Source: Ciona intestinalis | Taxonomy: Eukaryota; Chordata; Ascidiacea; Phlebobranchia; Cionidae | NCBI RefSeq assembly: GCF_000224145.3 | Contig: NC_020179.2 | Coordinates: 2,871,743-2,935,742, forward strand | Reading direction: 5' to 3' | Length of the DNA: 64,000 nucleotides | Shown: positions 1 through 12,423 of the stretch, piece by piece | Position numbering within the stretch: position 1 is the stretch's first letter | Layout of the letters: each line of letters starts with the position of its first letter | The notes under the pieces: generated by a model | What the model was told of the DNA's origin: nothing | The model's database searches: none | The model's input: only the letters and a program-made list of their open reading frames with translations | Program-made: the position numbers and the translations under genes

Positions 1-3000
1 TCTCTGATGATATTGTGGTGTGGAGTATTGTCCACGTCCTGTGATGAAACGAATGGAAGTTGTTTATCCTTGTAAGGCAATGACAGTTTAATAACACGGG
101 TGTTCTGTTTCATACACCTCATGGCTCATGCCCGCTTATGAGTTAACATGTATGGTTGCTTACAAGTTACCACACAACTGGGGATAATTATTTTTTTAGC
201 TTTTTTGCAACATTTGTAGGTAATTATGTTTTATTTTTTTTTTTAGTTTTATTTAATTATTTTTTTTACGTTGTACGTAAAATTTGTTTTCATTTTTTTG
301 TAACATAAATAGTTAAAAACTTAATGTTTTTGCATCAGATCCCACTAACCTGGTTCACCACGAAAAGGTGGTGTTGATGGGGGTGGAGGGCCATACCCTC
401 GCGGCGGGGGTCCATTGTAACCCATACCTTGCTGTGGGGGTCCACCTGGGTGAGAAGGGGGTTTCCCTGCTTGCCCCTCCATTGGCCCCGGTCTTCTGGG
501 GTCCATCAAGTAATTGTTGAAATATTTCACTTCTTTTTTCACAGCTTCAACTTTATCCCCATGTTTGTTAAAGATATGCTTGCGGATGTAATCTGGACCC
601 TTCATGATAAAAAAGGAAATAAAGTGTTTTTAGATACAAAATGGAATATTTAGGTTTTAACAATGTACTTTTTTTATAAATAGTAAGGTTCAGATATGCT
701 TGCGTATGTAGTCTGGACCTTTTTTTAAAAAAGTGATTAATAATAATTGTTATTTTTTAAATATTTATGATAAAAGCAAAAATAACTCTTTTTTTCATAC
801 AAAAAAATAATGTAGGTTTTAACAATGTACTATTTTATACAGAGTAACTGTGCTCAAAATCTCCAGTCCCATGCTATGCACTTTGTAGGACCTCAACCAC
901 GTACAATAAAATATAGAAGGCCTAACACTAAGCACATTTATAGTACCGTAGACACAGGCCAAAGTGCTGCCATTATGGCATCCTATGTACAATTTCCTTT
1001 TAAATTATTTTTGGGACAAGCCAAAACAACAAAACAAAAGATCAAGAATTTTTATCATTTTTTTAAATAAAAAAAATAATTTTTTTAGCTCATCTGATGA
1101 ATAAAACGTTAAAACTGTTATATTATGCCTGGTAACAGAAGTAAGAAAGAAAAAAACTAGTATATTTTACTTTGAATTTTTTTCCACTAAGAGGACACAG
1201 CCATTTATCCTTTCCCAGTTCCTCAGTATTTGCAGTGATGAATTTTTCCACTTCTGTTTCCTCGTCTTTTGGGCCTGTATAAATACATTATGATGTCACA
1301 AAGTAGATACCATTTGTACACAAAACAAGCATTGTAATTGTACCAGCCACACACTATACAATATAAATATACCATGTGCAACATGCAAACTTGACAGAAC
1401 ATCAATTTTTTTATATTAGTTAAAAAAACATATATTTTATTAGGTGTAGCGACCACGCTTATTTTCTTCCAACTAAATGTAAATATGTTCTTAACTGTAA
1501 ACATGTTTTAACACCTGTTGTTTTTTTGCTATATCCTGTCTTTTCGCTTAAAATATTTCTAAATCTTTGCTCTCGTAAATCGGAGAGACAAATAAAGTTA
1601 TTATATTATTATTTATTAAAAGCTTGACAGTGTGCATGGGGTGTAACATTACATAAAAAGAATTTTAGACGTTTATGCAATATAAAAAAGGTATTTTATT
1701 TTATAATGTAAACATAACATGATACAGCACATGATAACGCATCATATGAAAATCATCTCACCAAGTTTTTTAGCTTCTTCATCTGTTAGCTGCTCCTTGA
1801 AGTTGAGAATGTGGGCCAACTTATCATTGAAACGCTTTTGGAATTCGTTGATATCAGATTTAGTGAGCAGGTTAGGTGGAATGGGACCACGGGCATGCAT
1901 GATCCCACATCTGTGTATAGAAAATACTTTGGATAACTTGTTTCACTCCTAACAAACCTTTTTAAAGAATCTAAAATTTTGTGCTAAAAAATTTGTGGAA
2001 AATTTTAACATGTTTTTTTTACATTTAAATGTGATACAGTAGGGTGGGAGAAGATGGGACACCTTATCATTCTATTTTCCTGTCCCATTTGGTAGTAAAC
2101 AAAGAACATTCAATTATTTATAAAACTGAATCCCCATGGCTCCTACTTATAAAAGGTACTAAAGTTGTCCCATCTTCCCCCATAGTACTATTTATATTTC
2201 AGGCAATAAATTAAACTAAATAACCTGTTTGGCATTTCATCCTCGCATGGATATTCGCTTGCGTTGTAATAATCAACTGAATGAACGATCCGTAGATAAT
2301 ACAACAACCTATCCAATACCTGTGCAATAAACAATATGATTAAATTCACATGATAAAAATACTATATTTTATTCTATATAGTTAGTGACATTAAAAAAAA
2401 TGTATTTGGGGCCTAGGAGTTAAGTCAGTATTTGGTAATAGTGCTGAGCCTTGAACTCCGTATCCTTCGATTACAATACAAGCGCTTAACCACTGTACCA
2501 CAGCGCTAGATAAGACAGTATCAACTGAACTGATGTCACTAAAATTTTCATATGAAACCATAAAACCATAGGAAACCCTGAAAAACTATGGTAACCAATT
2601 TTTCGCATGAAAAATACAACAAATCAAGCATCATGACACCATGAAAAATCATGGTCACTAAAATTACCTCATGAAAAATACAACAAATCACATGAAACTA
2701 TTTCATGATTTCATCACCTTGATGAGTTTTTCATCCCTTGTGATCTTAACAATGGGAGCAGCTCCTTCGCGATCTTCTCCCTCCTCCTTCTTCCCCGTAT
2801 CACCCACCAGCTCCTCTTCCTCTGCATCCATCTCATCAACCAAATACTCCGAGATGTTCTTCAGCCAAGGATTGCCAGGTTCATCTTTTTCATCAGTCTT
2901 CTTATCTTCGTCTTTTACCTGCAACAAATTTAAGGTCACATTATTAAAATTACAATATTGTTTTTGTGGATGAGGTCCTTGTAAGGACCAGGGATTTAGG

Positions 3001-6000
3001 CCAGATTTGGCTCATTACCCCAACTCTCGGAAAGCTCATTTAAGTCTGTCACTGGTGCAGCTTCATCCCGGTCTACATCGTCCACACAGTCAACCATTAT
3101 TTTTCATACAATAACATCAAACAATCAGTGAATGAAACTCATTTATCCTCAAATGGTGGAGCAATGATAATCGTTAACTTTGTGGTTTCTGGTGACTATT
3201 TTTTTCATTTAAAAAAAATATTGTATGGTGGTTAATTTAGACAACCCATAAGAAACCACTGGGTTAGAGCAACTGCTGTTAAGTGTCTTGGGCAAAGACG
3301 GAAACCTAAAATCATAGCAGCATCAAGCCTTGAATCTATAAACACACTAGACCACAGAAATGACAACCACTTTGCCAGCGCTATCACCACCCACCTCTTT
3401 ATTGTCTTCCCATAACTTCCATTTTCCATCGAGATGCATAATAAGTCGCGCCACATTGCGCAAGTCATTTCTTGCACATTGAACATGTTGTGCAATACCA
3501 GATATCGGACGAACACGGCGAGATAAATCACGATTTACAACTGGGTTTAACTCTAAGTCTCGAAGCTGTCACAAAAGTAAAGAACAGCAATAAAAATTAT
3601 TTACATTTGTTTTATTATATATTTACAACTAATTTTTTATAGCCTGAAATTTTTATTTTTTTTACAGTCTTAAAATTTTTTACACCCCTATATTAACATA
3701 TTTTTTACAGCCTCAAAAAAATTTAAGAATTTTTTGGGGGGCTTTTACATTTTTATTTACAGATAGAGGTAACTCGTACCAAAGTTAGACAAATATAAAT
3801 AAATCTATTGCTTCTGGAATCTGGTATATGGCAAGATGGGGGAAAATGGGACACCTATTTTTTCCATTTTCTCTTCCCATTTAATAGTAAACAAAGAACG
3901 TTCAAAGAATTAAAAAACCGCATCCTCACAACTCTCTAGATCGTTGTTAAATGTTTAAAACACGACCAAGATACTTGGAATGTTAAGTGTTAAAGTGTCC
4001 CGTCTTCCCCCACCCTACTATATAACCTTACACTGTAGTTCATATTAAACAAAATGAACTTACCCTCAAGTTATTCAGATTCCAACAAATATCCTTGATA
4101 TTCACGTTCCGATCAAATGTTACCCAACAACGCCGGTAGAAACGACTAAATTAAGAAGTAATTTAAGGTAAAAAAATAAGAAGTATAAATACTATTCCAT
4201 TCTGTATGAGTGAGGTCTATGAGGACCTGTGATTTAGGCAACATTTGGTATAAATATTAATTATTTATTTGAATCTAATAGCTTACTACAAAATGATTTT
4301 ATTTAAGTTTGGTTTTATTAATATGTTGTTCATTATTTCATAAACCTAAACAAGTTAGTAGTATTTACTTGGATTAGGAAGTTATAACGTGAGTATTCTA
4401 TCAACCAGACAGAGATATTGTACTTTTACATACACATTACACTCAATGTTAAGTTATTACATGAACATATGCCTTATACCTGATGCCCACTGTCAAGGTA
4501 TAACAGAGAAAAGGAACATATGCTTAAAAAGTAATATAGTGGGTTTAAAACACCTCATGTCCGGCTTGTCCGCTGTCGAGTTATAACAGAGAACATATGC
4601 TTAAGTAGCACATAAAATATTGTGTTTATATACAATAATACACCTGATGCTCACTGTCGAGTAAAACCTAATGATTCAACAGAAAATATCTAAACAATTT
4701 ACTTTCTGTCTTCAAGTGGATGAGAAAACGCCACTCGAATAAATCCAGCAAATCTTTTACAAAGATTAATGATATCCAGTTTGCTAACAGATGGTGGAAG
4801 ATTCCTCATGAATATGGAGTGAGTTTGATGCAAAGCACGAGCTTTAGGTGGCTGTTTCAACTGTTATAATACAAGAATATACCATGGTCTGGTGCTCAAG
4901 TTTTTATTTAGTTAAAGGGGCATATTAATGAAAAATTGAATATACAAAATTTTTATATAGATAGAGATGCTCAAATGTAAAGGTCCCACAAAAATTTCAA
5001 AAAAACGAAACAGTTACTAAAAAATCAGAAATACTGAATTCAAAATTTGTTCTGAATTTTCTTATTACTCCAGCGGGTAATTTTACGCAATTTTTTTAAA
5101 AGCTGTTTTTTTTAAACTTTGATGCTTCCTTTAGACCGCATTTGAACAATTATATCAGTATAAAAATTTTGATTTTTTGTTGGTACCCCTTTAACTGTAT
5201 TAGAACAAGCATAGCATAAATGCAATATACATGCTAAATTTATAAAGTGCATTAGTGTTAAAATACATCAATAATTCTACCTCTCCATCCTCTGTAGGTT
5301 TCTCCACATTATCAGCTTCATTGTCTAAACAACAAGTTAGATTTTAGCCAAACCAAATCATTAACATAACACCACATATAGTAGGAGGGGAGACAGGACA
5401 CTTTTAGCACATATTATCCAAATATTCTGATTGTGTTTTAAACAATTAACAATGGTTTATGGGAGCAGTGAGGATACAGCTTTATATTTTATTGAATGTT
5501 CATTATTTACTGCCAAATTGGATGGGAAAATAGAAAGAAAAGGTTTCCCATCTTTCCCCGACCCTACTATATATATAACAAACATTATAAAAACCTTCAG
5601 TATCGGATTTCCTTTCATTTTCACTCGATTGATTCTTCTGTTCATCCTCCAGAGTTGTTTCATGTTGTTCCAAACCTTCTCCATCACCAGTAGATGGCTG
5701 TTGATAGTTAAATGTAAGTAGTTTGAGTGATAATATTCTTATCAGGGAAATGTTCAATGATTTTTAAAGGGGATCTAACATATTGAAACATTTGAATTGA
5801 ATTGAAAAACTTGGCGTATCCTGGCATGGCCGGAAAACGACTGTCGTTATAACACTGGTGTACTGTTTCATACAACTCATGTCGGCCTACAAGTTACCAT
5901 GTATGTTACTTTGTAGGTGATTATTATTAATTTTTTATTAATGGCTGATAATTTGGACAGCGCATTAGTGACCAATGGATTGGAGCAATTGCCGTTAAGT

Positions 6001-9000
6001 GTCTTGCCCAAGAACACATTCAGTCATTCACCCTCGATGGTAGCAGTGACAAGCCTTTCACCAATTTCCTCTGGCTCAGAGGCATGCGCGCTAACCATTT
6101 TGCCACAGTCTAAATTTCTCTACGCAACAAACAAAAAACAAATGTGTGGCACAATATAACAGGCCTTTTGTGCAGTTATTTAGATTTAGAACATGGTCGT
6201 CTTCACACAAAAAGCTTTATTTCCATAAAACTCTACACACACACACAAATGGCAAATGAGACTTCTACTTAATTTAGGTCTAGATCTACCTCACTATAAA
6301 CACTAATTAGATCATTCATTTATCATACAACCTACAATTTCTGGTTCTGATTCGGATTCTGTTTTTTTCACCAGTTGTTTAAACAGCTCAGCTTGCTTTT
6401 TCATCTCATATTGTTCCTCTGTTAGTGAATCGGGCTGTATGGAATACACACAAGTTAAGCCAACACACACACACACACACATATATAGTAGTCTTCATAT
6501 TATATAGGTTATTCAGAACTACTGAGATTTAAAAGCTATATAGAAAAAACATAAACTGTGAAATGTAATATACTGCAAGCCATTCTATAGATTTTAAATG
6601 GGTGAGATCCTACTAAAAGTGACCTGAGATTTATATATGCCAGAGTTGGCCCATTACCCTTGCTGAACTATACATTTGAAAAATAAGCTACAAATAAACT
6701 TTAAAATAATAAGATTTTTAATTTTGCAATAATAAAAATTATGCAATTTTGAAACAATTAAGTTTAAAAAAATTGGACAGTAAACCTGCATAATTGTTTC
6801 TTTCTTTTCTTCTTTATCTTCCTTTGCATCCTCAGACTTTGCATCGGATGCAAGAGTTTGTGGAGGATCATCCACATTCAGTGAGGCTGGATCTTCATCC
6901 AAGATTTTCAAATCCTCATCGTTTCCTCCTTCCATTAGGATCACAGCTGGGGAAGAGGAGGGATTTGGGAGGTTAGGAAGATTTTTATCATCAGTTTTAT
7001 GAAATTGAGAAAACAGATTCAAGAAAATCAACAGATTCATGAAATCAACAATTTAATGAAATTAACACTTTCATGAAAATCAACACTTTCATGAAAATCA
7101 ACAGTTTCATGAAAATCAACAGATTTTTATGAAAATCAACAGTTTCATGAAATTAACAGTTTTATGAAAATCAACAGTTTCATGAAAATAAAGTTTCATA
7201 AAAAATCAACAGTTTTATGAAAATCAACAGTTTCATGAAATCAACAGATTCATGAAAACCAACAAAGATTCATGAAAATCAACAGTTTCATGAAAATTCC
7301 AATAAGGATAGACAAGTTCAATACAAGATCAGAACATCAAATACGAACCACTGTCGAGAACTTTGATAATATGTTCTTCATTAGCAAGGTCAATATCCAC
7401 CAAGTCAAACGTATCCATTTTTATCAACTTTGAATAAACATCTGCCCTCCATAAGATACTACTACGCTGGTCCGAGAAACGCTTGTCGGCTTCATCTGGC
7501 TCGTATTTCTCTTTAAACCTTTAAAAAAATGATGAAATAATACATGAAAATAGATGAGGTTATTATATTCTGCATTAAAAGAAAAAAATATTGTATATAC
7601 TAGTTTTAAGAATTTGAGTTTTTTTGAAAATTTAGTTTTTTTTGAAAATTATTAAAACATTTTAAAGTTTACCTTTGATGACCGAGGATGTGTAAAACTA
7701 ATTAGCTATTCAGGTATACAAAGCATCTAAAACCTGTCTGACCCTTCTCAGTAATACAATTTTCAAACACTAAATCTGTCTGGTCAGACCTAAGTATCTT
7801 ATATTGAAAACTATTTCATTTGCTTCCTTCTTGTACCTGTTGACGAAAAATTGGTGAAGATTTATAAAAAAAATGGTTTTAATTTGGAGTATTCACATTC
7901 GTTTGATATCATTTACTATCTACACTGTTACAAAAGAAATTTTTCGAATTGTGTAAACGTTTTAATTCAGAAAAAATGTTTTTAGTGTTTTTGCAGCAAA
8001 AAACAATCCAAAATTAAAGACTAAACTACCTAATATCCAGCCTATAAAGCATAACATGCCTTTTTACTCCAATATTTCGCATAGAACTAAAAAGGAATAT
8101 AATAATGAATATCCCGTGAATTTGATATTCATGATAAACTCACCATTCTTCATCTTTATGAGCGATAAAAAATTCTTGCAACTGTTGTCTGCGAAAGTTG
8201 ATTTTATATTCTGTGTAATTTTTCACGGCTTCCTCATCAGTGATGTCATCTTTCTGTGAGGAACGTACAATTTAATATTATCGTTAAAAATACAAATTAC
8301 ATTGTAATCTTTCGCAGTTTTAAAAGTCAAATACAGTTTTTGTTTAATCAAAAACATAGTTTTACAAGTGAAAATACAGTCTTTAATTTCTGTGCTTAGG
8401 CGTTTATTCACTAGCCTATGATCTTAAACGGTTATAATTCTGCTTTTTATAAGTTTGCGCTTATATACTAGCTTCATTAAAATAGTTCCCTGCTAACTGC
8501 TTATTCTATTCTACATCAGTAAGGTCCTTGTCGAGGACATGGGAATCACATTACCCCAGCACCCATGCTGTTTATGTTACAAGCAGGGGCATAGCCAGGA
8601 AAAAAAATAAAGTGGGTTTTATTCTAAAAACAGGGGGGGGAGTTCAATATAGAAAAAAAGGGAGTATACGCAACCCCATAAAATCCCCCTTGCCATGCCA
8701 CTGGTTACATAGTAATTAAAAAAAAAACAGCTTAAGATCATATTCTAATATTCTCACCTGGTTATTCAGCCATTGTTTGAAAGTCAACATTTTGGGTCCA
8801 GTTGGTTGCATGTCCATGGGGTGTCCCGAACCCCGGTCCCCTTGCCCCCACTCGTCACGGGGGTGAAATGGTTGTCGGTTCCACCCACCACCCCAACCTC
8901 CCTCAAACCCAGGTTCAAATGGACTGTATGAAAAATGGGAATTAAAAATGGGTGGATGTTGTTTCAGGATGTAAAAATCATTTACAAATGGAGCATACTA

Positions 9001-9997
9001 CTGGCACACCATAGTGAAAGGCAGTGTATTATGCAAGTAGTAATGTAAATCATAGGCATCATGGTTTATAAATTTTATCCAAATCTCAATTAATGTGTAT
9101 TATGTGACGATTACTGTATACTTTAGTTTGGCCCTGTTTGTTTGCTTGACACTTTACAACAGAGTAAATTCTGGTATAAAACTAAAATAAAACTATGCAT
9201 AAAATGTATTGGCAATTTAATGAATTCCAAGCTTTAAAGTTTACAGGCATCACTAAAATAGCTTTTCCACCAAGACTGTTTATTTCACATTTAAAAAACA
9301 AACATCTCTGGACTCTATAACAAAAAGGTGAAATTAAATTACAGACTAACCGCATTCTTTTCCTTCCTCTCATCTCAGATTCGCGCCCAGGACTAAACCT
9401 CCTCTTCATGTCCGGAGGACCTCCCATGGGATAATCTGGAGGACGATGACGTGGCATTGCCTCCCCTCCCATCGGTCGCATCCCGTTGCCTTTCATCTCT
9501 CCTCCGGACATTGGAGCGTTCCATCCCCGACTCCTGGTTGGCAAAAACAAATTGGAAGTTGAATATACGCAACTTTTTAACCCTCGCATGACAGGCAACA
9601 ACAGTCGTTATAACACAAGTGCTCTGTTTTATACCTCTGGCCTGCTTACAAGTTAACACATATGTAACTTGTTCATCCTTGCATGCCAGCCAACAACAGA
9701 CGTTATAACACGGGTGTTTAGGTTTATACATCTCATGCCCACTTCTAAGTTACCACGTATGAAAGTTTGTTGGTGATTACTTTTTTTCATATTTTTGTAA
9801 TGTATGGCTGAGAATTAAAAAACTGCTATTAATTACCTAGAGTGGAAAAACACACCGATTTTTATTATAAACAGATCAAAATCTTACCTTTCTCTTCCAT
9901 ATTCTCTCTCCCTTCCCCTTCTTTCAAACTGATCACTTCTCTCTCGCTGAAATTTATCTCGAGGTTGCCTACTGTATTCATCACCACTATCACCCAT
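1..9997 (-). CDS. SRRT: SRRT / ARS2 (serrate RNA effector), 3' end beyond window
   Basis: Adaptor that links the nuclear cap-binding complex to RNA 3'-end processing, decay and microRNA pathways. Coding exons (minus strand): 9997-9888, 9533-9351, 8923-8758, 8253-8144, 7518-7349, 6946-6786, 6434-6336, 5697-5595, 5324-5281, 4860-4703, 4145-4064, 3565-3395, 2918-2718, 2319-2225, 1910-1762, 1274-1171, 599-350 and 38 to below 1. Phases agree throughout, giving about 798 residues before the edge. The start [20 protein letters not shown] matches the vertebrate N-terminus. In order: Arg-rich N-terminus; the Ars2 N-terminal helical domain (ends near AHKDEEWF); an acidic region; an RRM-like core with [23 protein letters not shown]; then the C2H2 zinc finger ([12 protein letters not shown] with HIFNKH) and a Gly/Pro-rich tail. 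Exon 7 could instead end at 6332, but only 6336 keeps frame. A TATTAG acceptor-like site lies about 10 nt before the ATG. Identification is firm from remembered human sequence. Confidence 0.95.
53..215 (-). mobile_element. tRNA-derived SINE, 3' part
   Basis: Tail half of the window's main SINE, in SRRT intron 17. The family's forward form is a tRNA-like head (CCGGCGCCGTGGCATAGTGG with a GGTTCAAGGC B box), a body with TCCTTGGGCAAGACACTTAA, then CGTTTTCCGGCC and an (ATTC)n tail. Confidence 0.65.
690..720 (-). pseudogene. Decayed partial copy of SRRT exon 17
   Basis: About 30 bases inside SRRT intron 16 repeat the 5' end of exon 17 (590s). Read on the minus strand they still spell GPDYIRKHI, with differences at silent third positions, followed at once by a stop (TGA at 692-690). 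One G is missing at the acceptor, so normal splicing would be out of frame. A matching direct repeat (TAGGTTTTAACAATGTAC at 652-669 and 812-829) shows the copy is part of a local tandem duplication of roughly 160 bp. Confidence 0.6.
1440..1615 (+). repeat. GTGTAGCGACCACGC repeat family, forward copy
   Basis: About 165-bp family: starts GGTGTAGCGACCACGCTTAT, contains GTAAGCGTGTTTTAACAACT and TATATCCTGTCTTTTCG, and ends in AATAAAGTTATTATT, a tail that suggests RNA-copied origin (a second SINE). Other forward copies: 28668-28835, 30428-30590, 59752-59900. Confidence 0.65.
2036..2190. mobile_element. TAGTAGGGTGGGG MITE, SRRT intron 14
   Basis: Family hallmark: inverted ends like TAGTAGGGTGGGGGAAGATG and GTGTCCCATCTTCCCCCACC, about 190 bp, often flanked by TA, with TTTAAACAATTAACAACGG and TTGTTTACTACCAAATGGGA inside. 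This copy is shortened. Confidence 0.75.
3831..4022. mobile_element. TAGTAGGGTGGGG MITE, SRRT intron 11
   Basis: Reverse-oriented copy; right end CCCGTCTTCCCCCACCCTAC. Confidence 0.75.
5376..5574. mobile_element. TAGTAGGGTGGGG MITE, SRRT intron 8
   Basis: Near full-length copy between TATA flanks; it is the source of several spurious open frames here. Confidence 0.75.
5814..6115 (-). mobile_element. tRNA-derived SINE, near full length
   Basis: In SRRT intron 7. Body and tRNA-like head both present. Confidence 0.75.
6463..6486. repeat. (AC)n microsatellite
   Basis: Short AC run in SRRT intron 6; a smaller one lies at 6234-6249. Confidence 0.8.
7040..7295. repeat. 18-bp minisatellite in SRRT intron 5
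   Basis: About 13 units of TTTCATGAAAATCAACAG with small length changes. Each unit carries the palindrome TTTCATGAAA. A looser set of CATGAAA motifs lies at 2545-2715 in intron 13, where ATGAAAAATACAACAAATCA occurs twice. Confidence 0.85.
8584..8703. mobile_element. Small hAT-like MITE in SRRT intron 3
   Basis: Starts CAGGGGCATAGCCAGG and ends TTGCCATGCCACTG, imperfect inverted ends. Flanks GTTACAAG and GTTACATA look like a worn 8-bp target duplication. Confidence 0.6.
9588..9830 (-). mobile_element. Two tandem SINE tail fragments
   Basis: In SRRT intron 1; two successive copies of the CAACAGTCGTTATAACAC segment. Confidence 0.6.
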
Positions 9998-10322
9998 GTT
10001 TAACAACTAATACCAAATATTCAGCAATAACTAAACAAAATAAGAGTGTAAGTGTGATTGTCACTATTTGTTGTGTAGCCTATGGTAGATATTTCTCTAC
10101 ATATCGATCACAAATACAAGTTATTGATACCTTGAGACCTAGATACTGCAGTCGAGTGCGCAAATGTAGGCCATTACAAATCACATTATAACTACACTTA
10201 CACAAGGCAAAATAATTGTAGAAAAACAAATCAGCAATTTCTTTCATTATTAAATCAAAAAAGTAGAACAACTTATACATAATTCCTCTGTTCAGCTCAT
10301 AGCTTAGACATAATTTCTGTGG

Positions 10323-11764
10323 TCATTTTTTGCAATTATTTTTGCAACAAGAAGACGCTAGACCTCTATGAAAACCAGTCTGATACCCTGCCATATACCA
10401 ACTGGCGAACATATTCGAAAGTGCGTCTTTTGATAAGCTGTTAACATCATTCGTTGTCGTATTTAAATCCGGCGGTAACATCCATGGAGACGGCGGCATT
10501 AGATTAAAAGGTTTCGGAATGAATTGTTTATGGTTATGATGTGAAGATTTTAAACGAGGTTTATTTTCTTTTTTCTGCCGCTCATCATCAGCATTATTAG
10601 CTACAGAGCTCGAACATGATTGCGTTGTTTCGCTTAAATTTGATTCAACTTCTGAGAGATTCCATAGCCGGCGCGGATGTATGTCTTCTAACTGTACAGC
10701 CTCAGGACCCCCGTTGTAGTCGGTATATTCCACAGTAGCTGTTCCGTCATCATAATCAACAGATTGTATGACAGCAGGGTAGTACAGTCCATCCTCATAG
10801 AAATATGCCATGCATTCGTCACCAGCGGACCATGTTTCATCATTTTCTTCGACATCTGTAAAAATTTATATTTGTACATACGTTTTTATATTGTTTTAGA
10901 AAAATTTACGGTACTAGTGAAGAATCTTTCAGTAAATGGCAGAATGGGCTGGTGAAAAGTGTTAAAGGTTGGTGGTTAGGGGGTTAGTGGTTATAGGGGT
11001 TAGTAGTTAGCAAGTAAAGTGGGGGAAGGATTCTTCACTAACACCAAATTTACAAAAAAAGGTAAAGTTGATTAGATTTATAAAGTAATATTATTTAAAC
11101 TGGTGTTAACTGTTAATGTATTTCTACAGCGAAAGCATATATTCTATCTATTATCTTGATATCTTTGGACCGTTTGAACCAAGGGCTGCAAATTATCTTG
11201 ATATCTTTTGGACAATTTGAACCAAGGGCTGCAATGTGAAGATATCCGGCGCCATGGCGTAGTGGTTAGAAAAAAAATAATCACCCACAAAGTAACATAC
11301 ATGGTAACTCGTAAGCTGGCACGAGGTGTTAAACCAGTGTGACAACGATTTTCGTTTTCCGGCCTTGCGCAAATAAAGTAAGTTACATTCATTCATTCAT
11401 ATAATATGGCAATAGTTACGGCATTTTAACCAACTTATTTTGCGGGAATAATGAATACAGATATAAACATGTTACACGCATACTCACATTCTTCATTTTG
11501 TTTAATATCATCGGCATAATGCTGTACCTCTACTTTTGGTGTTCTGCTCCAAACAACGTAACCAGTTTCGTTAGACACGGTAGCTGAGGCATCGTACGGT
11601 GGGGAAGACTGATAAGGACTTGTACGTAAGTCGAAATTCTGTAGATTTGATACCGCCGTATCATACGCCTTAATTAATGCATCGTCCTCCCACGCTACGT
11701 TTCCACACTCATCTGGCGTAGCTTTACTGTGCCTGAACACGGTTTCACTCGTCTTTCGAGACAT
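10323..11764 (-). CDS. SMN1: Survival motor neuron protein (SMN)
   Basis: Core of the SMN-Gemin complex, which loads Sm proteins onto spliceosomal snRNAs. Two coding exons, 11764-11488 and 10855-10323, with one 632-bp intron, give 269 residues (human 294). The N-terminus has WEDDALIKAYDTAVSNLQN, matching the Gemin2-binding segment DDTALIKAYDKAV. The Tudor domain follows (WSAGDECMAYFYEDGLYYP to EYTDYNG) and keeps the aromatic cage (one Trp, several Tyr) that binds dimethyl-arginine. A charged and Pro-containing linker, shorter than the human poly-Pro region, leads to the C-terminal YG box SNMFASWYMAGYQTGFHRGL, the self-association helix. ATG at 11764 is the first in frame. The intron carries a 43-bp tandem duplication, a MITE and a SINE. 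SRRT starts only 325 bp after the SMN stop on the same strand, and I see no clear AATAAA between them. Confidence 0.96.
10903..11055. mobile_element. GAAGAATC-ended MITE in the SMN intron
   Basis: Inverted ends of about 25 bp: TAGTGAAGAATCTTTC on the left, GGAAGGATTCTTCACTA on the right. The middle is a G-rich run of GGTTAG/GGGGTTAG-like blocks resembling worn telomeric repeat. Confidence 0.65.
11148..11233. repeat. 43-bp tandem pair in SMN intron
   Basis: Two copies of TTATCTTGATATCTTT followed by GAACCAAGGGCTGCAA. Confidence 0.8.
11244..11400 (+). mobile_element. tRNA-derived SINE with internal deletion
   Basis: In the SMN intron: head joined directly to the tail, ending in ATTCATTCATTCAT. 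Confidence 0.75.
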
Positions 11765-12423
11765 TTATTTAATATCAAGTTAAAATTAAAACATTAATGA
11801 TATTTTTTTTCAGTTCTGTCTAATAAAGCAACAAAATTCCTAAAAACGCGCGCGCAACGTAAGTTACTTTTTGTTACCAGTTAAATGGACAGCCGTTTGT
11901 ATGGTGTTTTAAAGTGCGTGTTATGTTGGGCACGCCAGTGAGTTGTATGCACATACACTATATTAATTGGCAGGACTGGTCTTTTCTTGCATTAAACACA
12001 CCTCAATATTTCTTTTAAAATAGACGTTCAACCCTAACAGCATTTGCATTAACCTACCTACTCCTACTTACCCTACAAAATCAAATTTTAAATGACTGCT
12101 ACAACAGTATATTAGCTTCCTTTTCTGGGTGTATATGAAAGTTAAGTTATGCAATTGGCAAAATCTGATCATGGCTTTAAAGATAACTCATTTTCCACCT
12201 GACAACAAGCGATTTATTGTCTAATTTTAAAATCATTTTATACTGTTCCTTGAACGAGAAGAATTAAATCACAAATCGCAATTTTGCTGCAGCGTCACAG
12301 AAAGAAATATCCAAACCCAACAGTGCAACTTTTTGCCTAGTGGAAAATATTCAGCGCAGATGAACTAGTCTTTGGTCTCTAGTAGCATACAACCAACATC
12401 CGGACATAAAACTTGAGAAGATA
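11765..12423. other. Spacer between SMN and RBM26
   Basis: AT-rich 659-bp spacer holding the RBM26 3' UTR and whatever drives SMN. I see no gene and no clear core promoter motif. Confidence 0.5.
12213..12218 (-). terminator. Candidate poly(A) signal of RBM26
   Basis: AATAAA on the minus strand about 206 nt past the RBM26 stop, before the SMN start. Position fits a short 3' UTR; no transcript evidence is available. Confidence 0.4.

Noticed and set aside
5431-5757. Overlapping open frames on both strands near 5.5 kb
   Set aside because: Only 5595-5697 is coding (SRRT exon 8); the rest is MITE sequence.
9393-9731. 112-residue frame with RS/His-rich end over SRRT exon 2
   Set aside because: Wrong frame of exon 2; the frame with SRGWNAP and MRGRKRMR matches ARS2 and keeps phase.
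10978-11020. True interstitial telomere array
   Set aside because: Units are irregular and enclosed by the inverted ends of a MITE.
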